The translations under genes were made by a program, and so were the position numbers. This document shows, piece after piece, positions 1 through 8,700 of a stretch of 64,000 nt of DNA (the first letter of the stretch is position 1; the number at the start of each line of letters is the position of its first letter). The notes under the pieces were generated by a model. That model had not been told where the DNA came from. It searched no databases and worked only from the letters and a program-made list of their open reading frames with translations. This stretch comes from UBA668 sp043740085 (GTDB lineage: Bacteria; Actinomycetota; Acidimicrobiia; Acidimicrobiales; Ilumatobacteraceae). The DNA lies in assembly GCA_043740085.1 (NCBI GenBank), contig JAYUCY010000143.1, forward strand, positions 1 to 64,000. The letters run 5' to 3'.

Positions 1-80
1 GAGATGTTCTCCAGCACCGTGCGATCCGGTGGGTAGAAGCGAGCCAGCTTGTAACAGGTGTAAATGAATTCGTGAGCCAT
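1..80 (-). CDS. ettA: EttA-like ABC-F translation factor, N-terminal fragment
   Basis: Only the first 26 codons are in the window; the rest lies to the left. The start reads MAHEFIYTCYKLARFYPP and continues to VLENIS. This fits the opening of EttA-type ABC-F ATPases, which begin with a short (F/Y)IYTM-like strand followed by xxPPxxxVLxxI before the first nucleotide-binding domain. EttA binds the ribosomal E site and couples translation to the ATP/ADP ratio (family knowledge). No strong Shine-Dalgarno precedes the ATG; a TAGCCT box lies 11 bases upstream. The assignment rests on N-terminal similarity alone, so another ABC-F paralogue is possible. Confidence 0.7.
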   Translation of the reverse strand, partial: MAHEFIYTCYKLARFYPPDRTVLENI

Positions 81-91
81 GACGAGATGGC

Positions 92-97
92 AGGCTA
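92..97 (-). promoter_or_regulatory. Possible -10 box of ettA
   Basis: TAGCCT on the minus strand ends 11 bases before the ettA ATG and matches the TANNNT boxes seen before many genes here. The spacing is slightly longer than at the other sites. Confidence 0.3.
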
Positions 98-199
98 ATG
101 CCACCAGCGCCAATGCCGCTGCCGCCATTTCGCTGTCGCCTGGGGTGGCGGTGCTACGTTACGGACAAGTTCGGTTTGACAAGGGAGGGGTACGGAAAA

Positions 200-988
200 G
201 TGCTCGCAGATTACAACGGTTTCTTCAGTGCAGACAGCCTTGGCAGCTTCGGGTTCCGCTGGCTGCACATTCTGGCCGGTATCACCTGGATCGGTCTTCT
301 CTACTACTTCAACTTCGTGCAGGTGCCCGCGTTCGGACAGTTCGAGGCCGAGCCGCACAAGGAGATTGGCGGCAAGGCCCGTCTCATCGCCATCGACAAG
401 GTCGCTCGTAAGGCGCTGTGGTGGTTCCGCTGGGCAGCGGTCAGCACGTTCGTCACTGGCATCCTCATCACCATCGTGACGAAGAACTACTTCGCCAGCG
501 GCTTCGGCAAGAGCGCCGGTGGCATCGCTATCAGCGCCGGCATGTTGCTGGGCACCATCATGTTGCTCAACGTGTGGGGCGTCATCTGGCGCTGCCAGAA
601 GGTGGTGCTCGCCAACGCCGCCAACGTGCTCGCCGGTGGCACGCCCGACCCGGGCGCAGCGGCCGCCGGCCGCAAGGCGCTCATGGCCAGCCGTCAGAAC
701 GCAATCTTCTCCATCAGCATGCTGTTCTTCATGGTCTACAAGGGCCACTCGCTGCGTCAGGGCGCGGAGGTCAGCTCCGGTGGAATGATGGCGTTCTGGA
801 CCATCTCGCTGGTCATCATCGTCGTGATGGAACTGAACGCGCTTGGTCTGCTGCCGTGGAAGACGGAAGCCAACAAGGGCCTCAATCAGATGTACGACGG
901 CCCCGGCGTGCGCAACCCGCTCATCGCCGGCTTTGGCCTGTGGGTTGTGTTCCTGATCCTCAGCGAGATCTTCCTCAAGGCCGCGTAA
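200..988 (+). CDS. PuuD-like integral membrane protein (urate hydroxylase membrane domain)
   Basis: A 262-residue membrane protein with about six hydrophobic segments, near residues 17-40, 71-93, 108-129, 170-180, 196-218 and 242-260. The WLHILAGITWIGLLYYFNF stretch is typical of the membrane domain (Pfam Urate_ox_N) found in PuuD urate hydroxylases. The characterised PuuD carries an additional C-terminal cytochrome c domain; none is present here (no CxxCH), so urate oxidation cannot be assumed. I chose the GTG at 200 because GGGAGGGG at 183-190 lies 9 bases upstream; the open frame extends back to 98, but those residues are proline- and arginine-rich and not membrane-like. Its 3' end overlaps the convergent cobA by 14 bases. 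Confidence 0.7.
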   Translation: MLADYNGFFSADSLGSFGFRWLHILAGITWIGLLYYFNFVQVPAFGQFEAEPHKEIGGKARLIAIDKVARKALWWFRWAAVSTFVTGILITIVTKNYFASGFGKSAGGIAISAGMLLGTIMLLNVWGVIWRCQKVVLANAANVLAGGTPDPGAAAAGRKALMASRQNAIFSISMLFFMVYKGHSLRQGAEVSSGGMMAFWTISLVIIVVMELNALGLLPWKTEANKGLNQMYDGPGVRNPLIAGFGLWVVFLILSEIFLKAA

Positions 989-1727
989 TCGTCGAGTTCG
1001 CAATCGCCGTCACGTCAAGTGCGGCGACTGCGCCAATGACCAAGGTTGCCGGAGACTGCACAGCGGTCGTGCCCAGTTCGCTGAGCATGCATCGCTGTGC
1101 AGTTTCCGCGCCGGTGGTCGCCCGATGAATCGCGGCGACCGGCGTATCGGCGGCTAACCCGCCGGCCATCAACGCATCGGCGATTTCGCCACGGTGAGCA
1201 ACGCCCATCAGCACCACCAGCGTGCCGCCGGTCTGCGCCAGTGCTGCCCACTTGATCGGTGCCTCGCCGTGCTGGCGATGGCCGGTGACCACGGTGAACG
1301 ATGCTGCGATGCCGCGAAACGTCACAGGCACCCCGGCGGCCGCGGGTGCCGCGATTGCCGACGAGATACCGGGCACGATCTCGCACCGCAGGCCCGCTGC
1401 CGCCAGCGCGACGGCTTCCTCGCCACCACGACCAAACACGAACGGGTCGCCGCCCTTCAGGCGCACGACGCGCTTTCCTTCGCCGGCGAGACGGAGCAGC
1501 AATACGTTGATCAGCTCCTGGGCGACGCCCTGGCCGGGCCGCTTACCCACATCGATCAACTCGGCGGTCGGTGAGATCAGCGCCATCACGCCGTCGCCGA
1601 CGAGCGCGTCGTAGACCACGACGTCCGCGGCCGCCAGCAGTCGGGCCGCGCGAACGGTGAGCAACTCAGGATCGCCCGGGCCCGCACCGACCAGGGCGAC
1701 CGTGCCCTTGAGCGGCGTATCCATCAT
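975..1727 (-). CDS. cobA: Uroporphyrinogen-III C-methyltransferase
   Basis: SAM-dependent enzyme that methylates uroporphyrinogen III at C2 and C7 to give precorrin-2, the branch point for siroheme and cobalamin. At 250 residues it has the length of a single-domain SUMT. Family motifs are visible: VGAGPGDPELLT near the N-terminus, VVVYDALV, RLKGGDPFVFGRGGEE in the middle and VPGISSAIAAPAAAGVPVT after it. It lacks the CysG N-terminal dehydrogenase/ferrochelatase part, which is encoded separately at 4652. It is the last gene of cysH-cysD-cysN-cobA, starting two bases after the cysN stop, so translation is probably coupled. The link to sulfate genes suggests that siroheme for sulfite reductase is its main purpose here. 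Confidence 0.95.
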   Translation of the reverse strand: MMDTPLKGTVALVGAGPGDPELLTVRAARLLAAADVVVYDALVGDGVMALISPTAELIDVGKRPGQGVAQELINVLLLRLAGEGKRVVRLKGGDPFVFGRGGEEAVALAAAGLRCEIVPGISSAIAAPAAAGVPVTFRGIAASFTVVTGHRQHGEAPIKWAALAQTGGTLVVLMGVAHRGEIADALMAGGLAADTPVAAIHRATTGAETAQRCMLSELGTTAVQSPATLVIGAVAALDVTAIANSTITRP

Positions 1728-1729
1728 TT

Positions 1730-3019
1730 TCAGGCGGGGCTGCCAGGGTGGACAGCGGCGATCATGGCTGCGCCGGCGGTGGTGTTGGTGGCCGCATCAA
1801 TCAAAATCAGGCGGCCGCCCTCCGCATGGTGGGCGTAGATGTCGGCAACGATCGGCTCGCCCAAGCGAAGGTGCACGCGGCCGATGTCGTTCAGCACCAA
1901 CTGGTCGGCAGGTTCGTGATTGGGCGAGACCGGGTCGTAGCGATGCTCGATGGCGGTGACGGTTGCGTGGCCGGTGCGCGACCCGTGCTTGAACCAGTGC
2001 CGGCTGCCGGCGATCAGTGGCTGGTCAATCATCCAGCAGATGTCGACCACGATGTCTTCGGTGACGATCGGGGGCACCGTTGCGTCGCTGACCACCAGGA
2101 CGTCGCCGCGAGCCACGTCGACATCGTCGGTGAGCTCCACCACGACCGCATGACCGGGTTCGGCCGACGCGACGAGTGCGCCCCAACGATGCACGGCGGC
2201 AACAGTGCTGGTACGGCCGCTGGGCAGCACGGTGATGGCTGCGCCGGGCGTGAGCGTGCCAGCGGCAACGACGCCTGCGTAGCCGCGGAAGTCGGCCTGC
2301 GGGCCGCCCTGCGGACGGATGACGCGTTGTACGTGCACGCGCGCTCCGGGTAGCTCCGACGGTGTGGCATCGAAGTTCTCAAGAAACTCCAGTAACGGCG
2401 GGCCGTGGTACCAGGGCATGTGTTGCGACCCGTCGACCACGTTGTCGCCCAGCAGCGCTGACATCGGAATGGCGGTGACAGGCACGTGATGGGGGAGTGC
2501 GTCGACGAACGCTCGCGTCTCCTCCGAGATGCGAATGAACTCGGGCTCTGCCCAGTCCACGAGGTCCATCTTGTTGACGGCCACGATGATGGCCTCGACG
2601 CCCAGCAGGGCGGCGATGAGTGCGTGGCGACGCGTCTGGTCGACCACACCGTGGCGGGCGTCGACCAACACGATGGCCACGTCGGAGGTGGACGCGCCGG
2701 TGACCATGTTGCGCGTGTACTGCGCATGGCCCGGTGTGTCGGCAACGATGAAACTGCGTGCCGGCGTTGCGAAGTAGCGGTGAGCCACGTCGATGGTGAT
2801 GCCCTGCTCGCGCTCGGCGCGCAAGCCATCGGTGAGCAGCGCAAGGTTGGTCTCGCCATCGCCGTAGCGGCGGCTGGCCTTCACCACCGCCTGCAGTTGA
2901 TCCTCGAACACGGTCTTGGTGTCGTGTAGGAGGCGGCCGATGAGCGTGCTCTTGCCGTCGTCGACCGAGCCTGCGGTGGCGATTCGCAGCGTTGGCCGCG
3001 TGGCCAGTGTCGTCCTCAT
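1730..3019 (-). CDS. cysN: Sulfate adenylyltransferase subunit 1 (GTPase subunit)
   Basis: GTP-binding subunit of ATP sulfurylase: GTP hydrolysis drives formation of adenosine 5'-phosphosulfate from sulfate and ATP. It is an EF-Tu-like GTPase with the P-loop GSVDDGKST at residues 17-25, the switch motif DTPGH near residue 94 and NKMDLVDW near 150, followed by beta-barrel domains. At 429 residues it is the stand-alone form, without the fused APS kinase (CysC) domain common in mycobacterial CysNC. That fits the APS-type reductase next door, since PAPS is not needed. Its ATG overlaps the cysD stop (ATGA), a sign of translational coupling. Confidence 0.96.
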   Translation of the reverse strand: MRTTLATRPTLRIATAGSVDDGKSTLIGRLLHDTKTVFEDQLQAVVKASRRYGDGETNLALLTDGLRAEREQGITIDVAHRYFATPARSFIVADTPGHAQYTRNMVTGASTSDVAIVLVDARHGVVDQTRRHALIAALLGVEAIIVAVNKMDLVDWAEPEFIRISEETRAFVDALPHHVPVTAIPMSALLGDNVVDGSQHMPWYHGPPLLEFLENFDATPSELPGARVHVQRVIRPQGGPQADFRGYAGVVAAGTLTPGAAITVLPSGRTSTVAAVHRWGALVASAEPGHAVVVELTDDVDVARGDVLVVSDATVPPIVTEDIVVDICWMIDQPLIAGSRHWFKHGSRTGHATVTAIEHRYDPVSPNHEPADQLVLNDIGRVHLRLGEPIVADIYAHHAEGGRLILIDAATNTTAGAAMIAAVHPGSPA

Positions 3020-3933
3020 CAGAAGTAGCCCTCTCGCTTGCGATCTTCCATTGCGGACTCGCTGAACGTGTCGTCGGCTCGGGTTGCGCCACGCTCGGTA
3101 ATCCGGGCGGCGGCTACTTCGGCAAGTACCTCGTCGATCGTGGCAGCGGTGGACGCAACCGCGCCGGTGCAGCTTGCATCGCCGACCGTGCGGTAGCGGA
3201 CCACGGCATCGAACGGCTGCTCGCCGGGTTCCAACACCACAGGCCCACCGACCGACAGCAGCATGCCGTCGCGCTCGACGACCGAGCGCGTATGGCTGAA
3301 GTAGATGTCGGGCAGCGGCACGTCGTGGCGAGCGATGTACTGCCAGATGTCGAGTTCCGTCCAGTTGGACAGCGGGAAGGCACGCAGGTGCTCACCCTTG
3401 CGGATGCGCGGGTTGAGCAGCGCCCACGGCTCGGGCCGCTGCGACCGTGGGTCCCAGCGGCCCTGACGGTCGCGGAAGCTGAGGATGCGTTCCTTGGCAC
3501 GTGCCTTGTCCTCGTCGCGGCGCCCGCCACCAAAGGCGGCGTCGAACCCGTGCTCCGCGATGGCGTCGAGCAGCGTGACGGACTGCAGCCGGTTGCGGCT
3601 GGCGCGGGGGCCGACGTCTTCCACGGCCCGGCCGCTATCGATCGACTTTTGGACGCTGGCGACGACCAGACGCACACCCCAGTCCTTCACGAGTACATCG
3701 CGATAGGCGATGACCTCGTCGAAGTTGTGGCCGGTGTCGATGTGCATGACGGGGAACGGCAGCCGTGCCGGTGCAAAGGCAAGCACCGCGAGATGCAACA
3801 GCACGGCGCTGTCCTTGCCACCGCTGAACAGCAGCACCGGATTTTCGCACTCGGTGGCGACCTCGCGAATGATGGTGATGGCTTCGTCGGTGAGCGCATC
3901 GAGATGCGCTGCGGAGATCAGTTCCGTGCTCAT
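3019..3933 (-). CDS. cysD: Sulfate adenylyltransferase subunit 2
   Basis: Catalytic subunit of ATP sulfurylase, a member of the PP-loop N-type ATP pyrophosphatases, working as a complex with CysN. The SGGKDS PP-loop is at residues 37-42. At 304 residues it has the usual length, and the C-terminal KREGYF ending is characteristic of CysD. The open frame begins 15 bases further upstream, but the ATG at 3933 overlaps the cysH stop as ATGA, the same arrangement as cysD/cysN, and gives the expected MSTELI-type N-terminus. Confidence 0.96.
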   Translation of the reverse strand: MSTELISAAHLDALTDEAITIIREVATECENPVLLFSGGKDSAVLLHLAVLAFAPARLPFPVMHIDTGHNFDEVIAYRDVLVKDWGVRLVVASVQKSIDSGRAVEDVGPRASRNRLQSVTLLDAIAEHGFDAAFGGGRRDEDKARAKERILSFRDRQGRWDPRSQRPEPWALLNPRIRKGEHLRAFPLSNWTELDIWQYIARHDVPLPDIYFSHTRSVVERDGMLLSVGGPVVLEPGEQPFDAVVRYRTVGDASCTGAVASTAATIDEVLAEVAAARITERGATRADDTFSESAMEDRKREGYF

Positions 3934-4580
3934 ACGTGCAGCCCACATTCTGTCTTTGCGTTGCCGCTCCAGCGCCCGGCGCGCTTGTCCTCACCCGGCG
4001 CAGTAGGCCGCGTGCACGGCCAGCAGCCGATGCTGAAGTAGCCCTTGTCCAGCAGCGGGTGCACGGGCAGGTCGTGTACTTGCACATACAGCGCCATGTC
4101 ATCATCGCTGAGCGTTGCGAGTGGGTTCACCTTGACCAGGCCGCGACCAATGTCGTACGCGGCGACCGGTGCGTTGGCGCGAGTGGGGCCGTCCGCCCGG
4201 CGGATGCCGGTGAGCCACGCGTGCTTGCCGGCGATCGCACGATTCAACGGTTCGACTTTGCGCACGTTGCAGCACGCCTCGATGTCGGCCTGCCACAGGT
4301 TGTCGGGCACGATTTCGGGCAGTGGGCGCACGATGCGCAGGTTGAGATCGAGCTGCTTGGTGAGCTCATCGACCAGCCACTCGGTCTCGGCGAAGAGGTA
4401 CTGCGTGTCCAGCAGTGTGATCTCGATGCCGGGGACGGCAGTCGCGGCGACGTGTACGAGCACGGCGTCTTCGAAGCTGGCGGTGACAACCAAGTTGTCG
4501 ACGCCGAACGCGTCGGCTGCCCAACGAACGACGGCGGCCGGGTGGGAAGTGTCGAGGGAGGAGGGGATCGAGATCGACAT
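3930..4580 (-). CDS. cysH: Assimilatory adenylylsulfate (APS) reductase
   Basis: Reduces the sulfate activated by CysDN to sulfite, with thioredoxin-type reductants. It has 216 residues. A Cys-Cys pair at 103-104 and CxxC at 186-189 are the four ligands of the [4Fe-4S] cluster that marks APS-specific reductases, as opposed to cluster-free PAPS reductases. The catalytic cysteine is Cys212 in the C-terminal ECGLH motif. The ATG at 4580 was chosen because AAAGGTGG lies just upstream, although the spacing is short; the frame stays open to 4601. It is the first gene of the sulfate operon and divergent from the Met8-like gene. No sulfite reductase or sulfate transporter is in the window. Confidence 0.93.
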   Translation of the reverse strand: MSISIPSSLDTSHPAAVVRWAADAFGVDNLVVTASFEDAVLVHVAATAVPGIEITLLDTQYLFAETEWLVDELTKQLDLNLRIVRPLPEIVPDNLWQADIEACCNVRKVEPLNRAIAGKHAWLTGIRRADGPTRANAPVAAYDIGRGLVKVNPLATLSDDDMALYVQVHDLPVHPLLDKGYFSIGCWPCTRPTAPGEDKRAGRWSGNAKTECGLHV

Positions 4581-4621
4581 GCGCCACCTTTCTACCGTCA
4601 TTCCCGACTATTCCGATCAGA

Positions 4622-4627
4622 ATTATA
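4622..4627 (-). promoter_or_regulatory. Probable -10 box of the cysHDN-cobA operon
   Basis: A consensus TATAAT on the minus strand, about 40 bases upstream of the cysH start, in the 71-base divergent gap. No clear -35 hexamer was found at the usual distance. Confidence 0.45.
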
Positions 4628-4639
4628 GATTTTGACGCG

Positions 4640-4645
4640 TAGGAT
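4640..4645 (+). promoter_or_regulatory. Leaderless-type -10 box of the Met8-like gene
   Basis: TAGGAT with six bases to the ATG at 4652, placing the transcript start at or next to the A of the start codon. No Shine-Dalgarno is visible. Confidence 0.45.
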
Positions 4646-4651
4646 CGGTGT

Positions 4652-5209
4652 ATGGCGTTTCCATACCCGGTGTTCCTTGAGCTAGAAGGCGTTCCCGTGC
4701 TCGTGGTGGGTGGCGGGGTGATTGCTTTTCGCAAGGCCAGCGGCCTCGCCGAGGCCGGCGCGGCGATCACCGTGGTCGCGCCCGAGATAGTGCCTGAGCT
4801 GGCAGAACTTGTGGCGAGCGCGCAGCGTCGGCCATACGAGTCTGGCGAGGCCGCCAACTTTCAGCTCGTGATCACCGCCACCAACGACGTCGCCGTCAAC
4901 GCAGAGGTGGCGGCCGACGCCCGGTCGGCGCGGGTGTGGGTGAATAGTGCCGACGACCCGCAGAACTGTTCGTTCATTTTGCCGGCCGTGGCGCGCCGAG
5001 GTTTGGTCACGGTGGCGGTCAGTACCGGCGGCGCCAGCCCGGCGCTGGCGGGCACGGTGCGCTCGCGTATCGCCGAGCAGATCCTTACCGCGCAGGTTGC
5101 GGCGGCGGCCGTGGAATTGGCGCGCCAGCGTACGGAGATTCACGCGGCCGGCGGTAGCACCGAGTTGGTGGAGTGGGCCGACCGAGTGCGCGAGGCGCTC
5201 GGCGACTAG
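4652..5209 (+). CDS. Precorrin-2 dehydrogenase / sirohydrochlorin ferrochelatase (Met8-like)
   Basis: Converts precorrin-2 (the CobA product) to sirohydrochlorin with NAD, and in most family members inserts iron to give siroheme. The 185-residue protein matches the N-terminal half of CysG. It has a Rossmann nucleotide site VLVVGGGVIAFRKA at residues 16-29, the ITATND strand, and the conserved segment with NCSFILPAVARRG followed by VAVSTGGASPALA. It lies divergent from the sulfate operon, and together with cobA completes siroheme synthesis. Whether it also chelates iron cannot be read from the sequence. Confidence 0.9.
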   Translation: MAFPYPVFLELEGVPVLVVGGGVIAFRKASGLAEAGAAITVVAPEIVPELAELVASAQRRPYESGEAANFQLVITATNDVAVNAEVAADARSARVWVNSADDPQNCSFILPAVARRGLVTVAVSTGGASPALAGTVRSRIAEQILTAQVAAAAVELARQRTEIHAAGGSTELVEWADRVREALGD

Positions 5210-5236
5210 CGGGGCAACGACACCTGCCGACGAACC

Positions 5237-5620
5237 CTAGATGACGGTGAGCGTGGAGTTCATGTTGGTGTGCCCGGGAATCTCGCACACGATGCGGTAC
5301 TCACCCGGTGCGATGGTCAGCTCGACCGTCTTGCTGGCGCCAGGGCTCGCAAGATCGACGAGCTTGCCGACGTCCTTGCCATCCTTGTCCAGCACCTGCA
5401 GGTTGTGCGGCAAGGAGCTGTCGTTGGCAGCGAAGATGGTGATGACACCGTCGACGGCGGTGGCCGTGTAGGCCGGAGCGTCCCATGCGATGCCATCAAG
5501 CGCGTGCACCTCGACGTCGACGGCGGTGGGTGCGCTGCCGCTGCTGGCGCGCTCGCCTCCACAGGCGCCGAGCGCAAGCAGGCCGACAGCAACAACGGGG
5601 GTCAACAACCGAGTCTTCAT
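5237..5620 (-). CDS. Cupredoxin-like lipoprotein
   Basis: A 127-residue exported protein with a lipoprotein signal ending in LALGAC, giving lipidated Cys20. The mature part is a single plastocyanin-like beta domain with a complete type-1 copper ligand set: His72 (LPHN), Cys112, His117 and Met120 in CEIPGHTNM. It probably carries electrons on the outer face of the membrane; the partner is not evident from neighbours. The start at 5620 is preceded by a TAGAAT box seven bases upstream and gives a proper signal peptide; the longer frame to 5731 overlaps kgd and is not signal-like. A related cupredoxin domain is fused to the oxidase at 18680. Confidence 0.88.
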   Translation of the reverse strand: MKTRLLTPVVAVGLLALGACGGERASSGSAPTAVDVEVHALDGIAWDAPAYTATAVDGVITIFAANDSSLPHNLQVLDKDGKDVGKLVDLASPGASKTVELTIAPGEYRIVCEIPGHTNMNSTLTVI

Positions 5621-5627
5621 GGATCGA

Positions 5628-5657
5628 ATTCTAGAAGTATTGACTTCGGAAATACAA
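5628..5657 (-). promoter_or_regulatory. Promoter of the cupredoxin lipoprotein
   Basis: On the minus strand TTGTAT (5652-5657) is separated by 18 bases from TAGAAT (5628-5633), which ends seven bases before the ATG at 5620. This predicts a nearly leaderless transcript. Confidence 0.45.
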
Positions 5658-5706
5658 CTCGTGCGATGGGTCCTGTTCGGGTCACGTCGCCGGTGATGTT
5701 CGCAAG

Positions 5707-5712
5707 TACCAT
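5707..5712 (+). promoter_or_regulatory. Leaderless-type -10 box of kgd
   Basis: TACCAT with eight bases to the kgd ATG at 5721; no Shine-Dalgarno is visible between them. Confidence 0.4.
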
Positions 5713-5720
5713 CACCTGCG

Positions 5721-8700
5721 ATGACTACCACCGACTCCTCCGCCGGGAAGTTCGGCGCGAACTCCTGGCTCGTCGAGGAAATGTACGAGCAGTTCCGCTC
5801 CGATCCAGGCTCCGTGAGCGAGACCTGGCAGGAGTTCTTCGAGGACTACAAGACCATTGCACCCACCCCGGCACCTGCTGCCGCACCTGCTGCCGCGGTG
5901 GCGTCAGAGCCCGTTGCACCAGCGGCCCCGGCTGCCGCCACGCCATCGCCGGCACCCACGGCCGCTGCACTCGCTGGAGCCGGTGCTGAGGAAATCGGCG
6001 AGCCAATCCGCGGCGCTGGTGTGGCTATCGCGAACAACATGGAGCGCAGCCTGACGGTGCCCACCGCCACCAGCTTCCGCAACGTCCCGGCCAAGTTGCT
6101 GGAGGTCAATCGTTCGGTCATCAACGGTTACCGCAGCCGTACCGGCCAAGGCAAGGTCAGCTTCACGCACCTCATCGGCTACGCCATCGTGCGCGCCATC
6201 TCCGACGCCGTGCCCAACATGAACAACTCGTTCACCACCGGCACCGACGGTAAGCCGCGCATCATTCGCAACGCGCACGTCAGCATGGGGTTGGCGGTCG
6301 ATGTCAGCAAGTCCGATGGCAGCCGCACCCTTGTCGTGCCCGTGCTGCGCGAAGCGGACGCGCAGGACTTCGCCGGCTTTCTGGCCGCGTACGAAGACCT
6401 CATCCGCAAGGTGAAGAGCAACAAGCTGGTAGTCAGCGACTTCCAGGGCGCCACGATTTCGCTCACCAACCCAGGAACCATCGGCACCGTGCAGAGCGTG
6501 CCGCGCCTGATGCCCGGCCAAGGCGTGATTGTTGGCGTTGGCACCATTGATTACCCGGCCGAGTTTCAGGGCGCCGACCACAGCACTCTTGGCGCGCTGG
6601 GTGTCAGCAAAGTCGTCACTATCACCAGCACCTACGACCATCGCATCGTTCAGGGCGCCGAGAGCGGCATGTTCCTCAAGCGCGTGCACGAACTGCTGCT
6701 GGGCGAGCACGGCTTCTACGACGATGTCTTCACCAGCCTCGGTGTGCCGTACGAGGCAGTGCAGTGGCACGTCGACCAGAACCCTGTCAATCGTGAAGAC
6801 GCGATGCTGCACAAGCAGATGCAGGTGGCCACGCTCATTCGCGTGCACCGCGTTCGCGGACACCTCATCGCCGATCTTGACCCGTTGCGCTGGAAGCAAC
6901 CGCATATGCCGCCCGAGCTGGACCCGGCGACCTACGGCCTCACCATCTGGGACCTCGATCGCGAGTTCCTCACAGGTGGCGTCGGCGGCACGGAGAAGTT
7001 GAAGTTGGGCGACCTGTTGCATGTGCTGCGCGACGCGTACTGCCGCACCATCGGCGTCGAGTACATGCACATTCAGGACTTCGCCGAGCAGCGCTGGATT
7101 CAGAGCAAGCTGGAAGGCGCCACCTACGAGCTGGACAAGGATCGCAAGCGTCGCATCGTCGAACGGCTGAACGCCGCCGAGGCGTTTGAGAAGTTCCTGG
7201 CCACCAAGTACGTGGGCACGAAGCGCTTCGGTCTCGAGGGTGCAGAGAGCGCCATCCCGATTCTCGATCAGGTGCTCACCATGGCTGCCGACGGCGGCAT
7301 GGATTCGGCAGTGTTGGGCATGGCCCACCGCGGTCGACTCAACGTGTTGGTGAACGTGATCGGCAAGAGCTACGACCAGATCTTCAAGGAGTTCGAGGGC
7401 CACGTCGACCCCAGCTCGGTGCAGGGTTCGGGCGACGTCAAATACCACCTTGGGGCCAGCGGCAAGTACGCCGGTTCGAACGGCGAGTCCATCCGGCTCG
7501 AGCTGGCAGCGAACCCCAGCCACCTGGAGACAGTCGACCCCATCGTGCTGGGTACGGTCCGCGCCATTCAGGACAAGATCGATCCGCCAGGGTCGTTCCC
7601 CTCCTTGGCCCTGTTGATTCACGGCGACGCCGCGTTTGCCGGGCAGGGCATCGTTGCCGAATGCCTCGCGATGAGCGACATTGCCGGCTACCGCGTCGGC
7701 GGCACCATCCACCTCATCATCAACAACCAGATCGGGTTCACCACCAGCCCGCAGCACTCGCGCAGCTCGCTGTATTGCAGCGACGTTGCCAAGACCGTGC
7801 AGGCACCCATCTTCCACGTCAACGGCGACGATCCCGAGGCGTGCGTGCGCGTTGCCGAGTTGGCGTTCGAGTACCGCCAGCGCTTCCACAAAGACGTCGT
7901 CATCGACATGGTCTGCTACCGCCGCTTCGGCCACAACGAAGGCGACGATCCCAGCTACACCCAGCCGCTGATGTACAAGGCAATTGCCGAGCACCGCAGT
8001 GTGCGCAAGCTGTATGTCGAGGCGTTGGTGAAGCGTGGCGAGCTGTCCGTCGAAGAGGCCGAGGGTGCGCTGGCCGACTTCCACACCAAGCTGCAGTCAG
8101 CGCTTGACGAGACCCGTTCACACGCGCCCGAGCCGGTGAAGGTCGCCAAGCCGCCCAAACCAATGGGCGTGCGGCCGCACACCGAGACCGGCGTCGACCG
8201 TGCTGCGCTCGACGCAATCTTCGATCACTTCACGGAGTATCCCGAAGGGTTCACCCCGCACCCGAAGCTGACCCGCCAGTTCGAGACCCGCTCGAAGCTG
8301 TACCACGAGCAGGGCGAGATGGAGTGGGCGACGGCCGAGCTGTTGGCGATGGGTTCGCTCATCGCAGAGGGCACCCCTGTGCGCCTTGCTGGTGAGGACA
8401 GCCGTCGTGGCACGTTCAGCCAGCGCCATGCCGCGCTCATCGACTTCGAGAACGAGCAGCCGTGGGTTCCCATCGCGACGTTGCCGGGCAAGACCGCCAA
8501 CTTCTGGGTGTACGACAGCCTGCTCAGCGAGTACGCCGCGCTCGGTTTCGAGTATGGCTACGCGCACGAGAACCACGAAGCGTTGGTCATTTGGGAAGCG
8601 CAGTTCGGCGACTTCGTCAACGGCGCGCAGATCATCATCGACCAGTACCTCGTGGCCGCCGAAGACAAGTGGGGCCAAGAGAACGGGTTGGTGCTGTTGC

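Noticed and set aside
95..1003. 302-residue open frame on the minus strand
   Set aside because: Lies opposite the membrane-protein gene, with His/Asp/Gln-rich composition typical of an antisense shadow; the real minus-strand gene here is the short ettA start.
5904..8084. 726-residue open frame opposite kgd
   Set aside because: Antisense shadow of a high-G+C gene; no recognisable domain, and kgd is certain.
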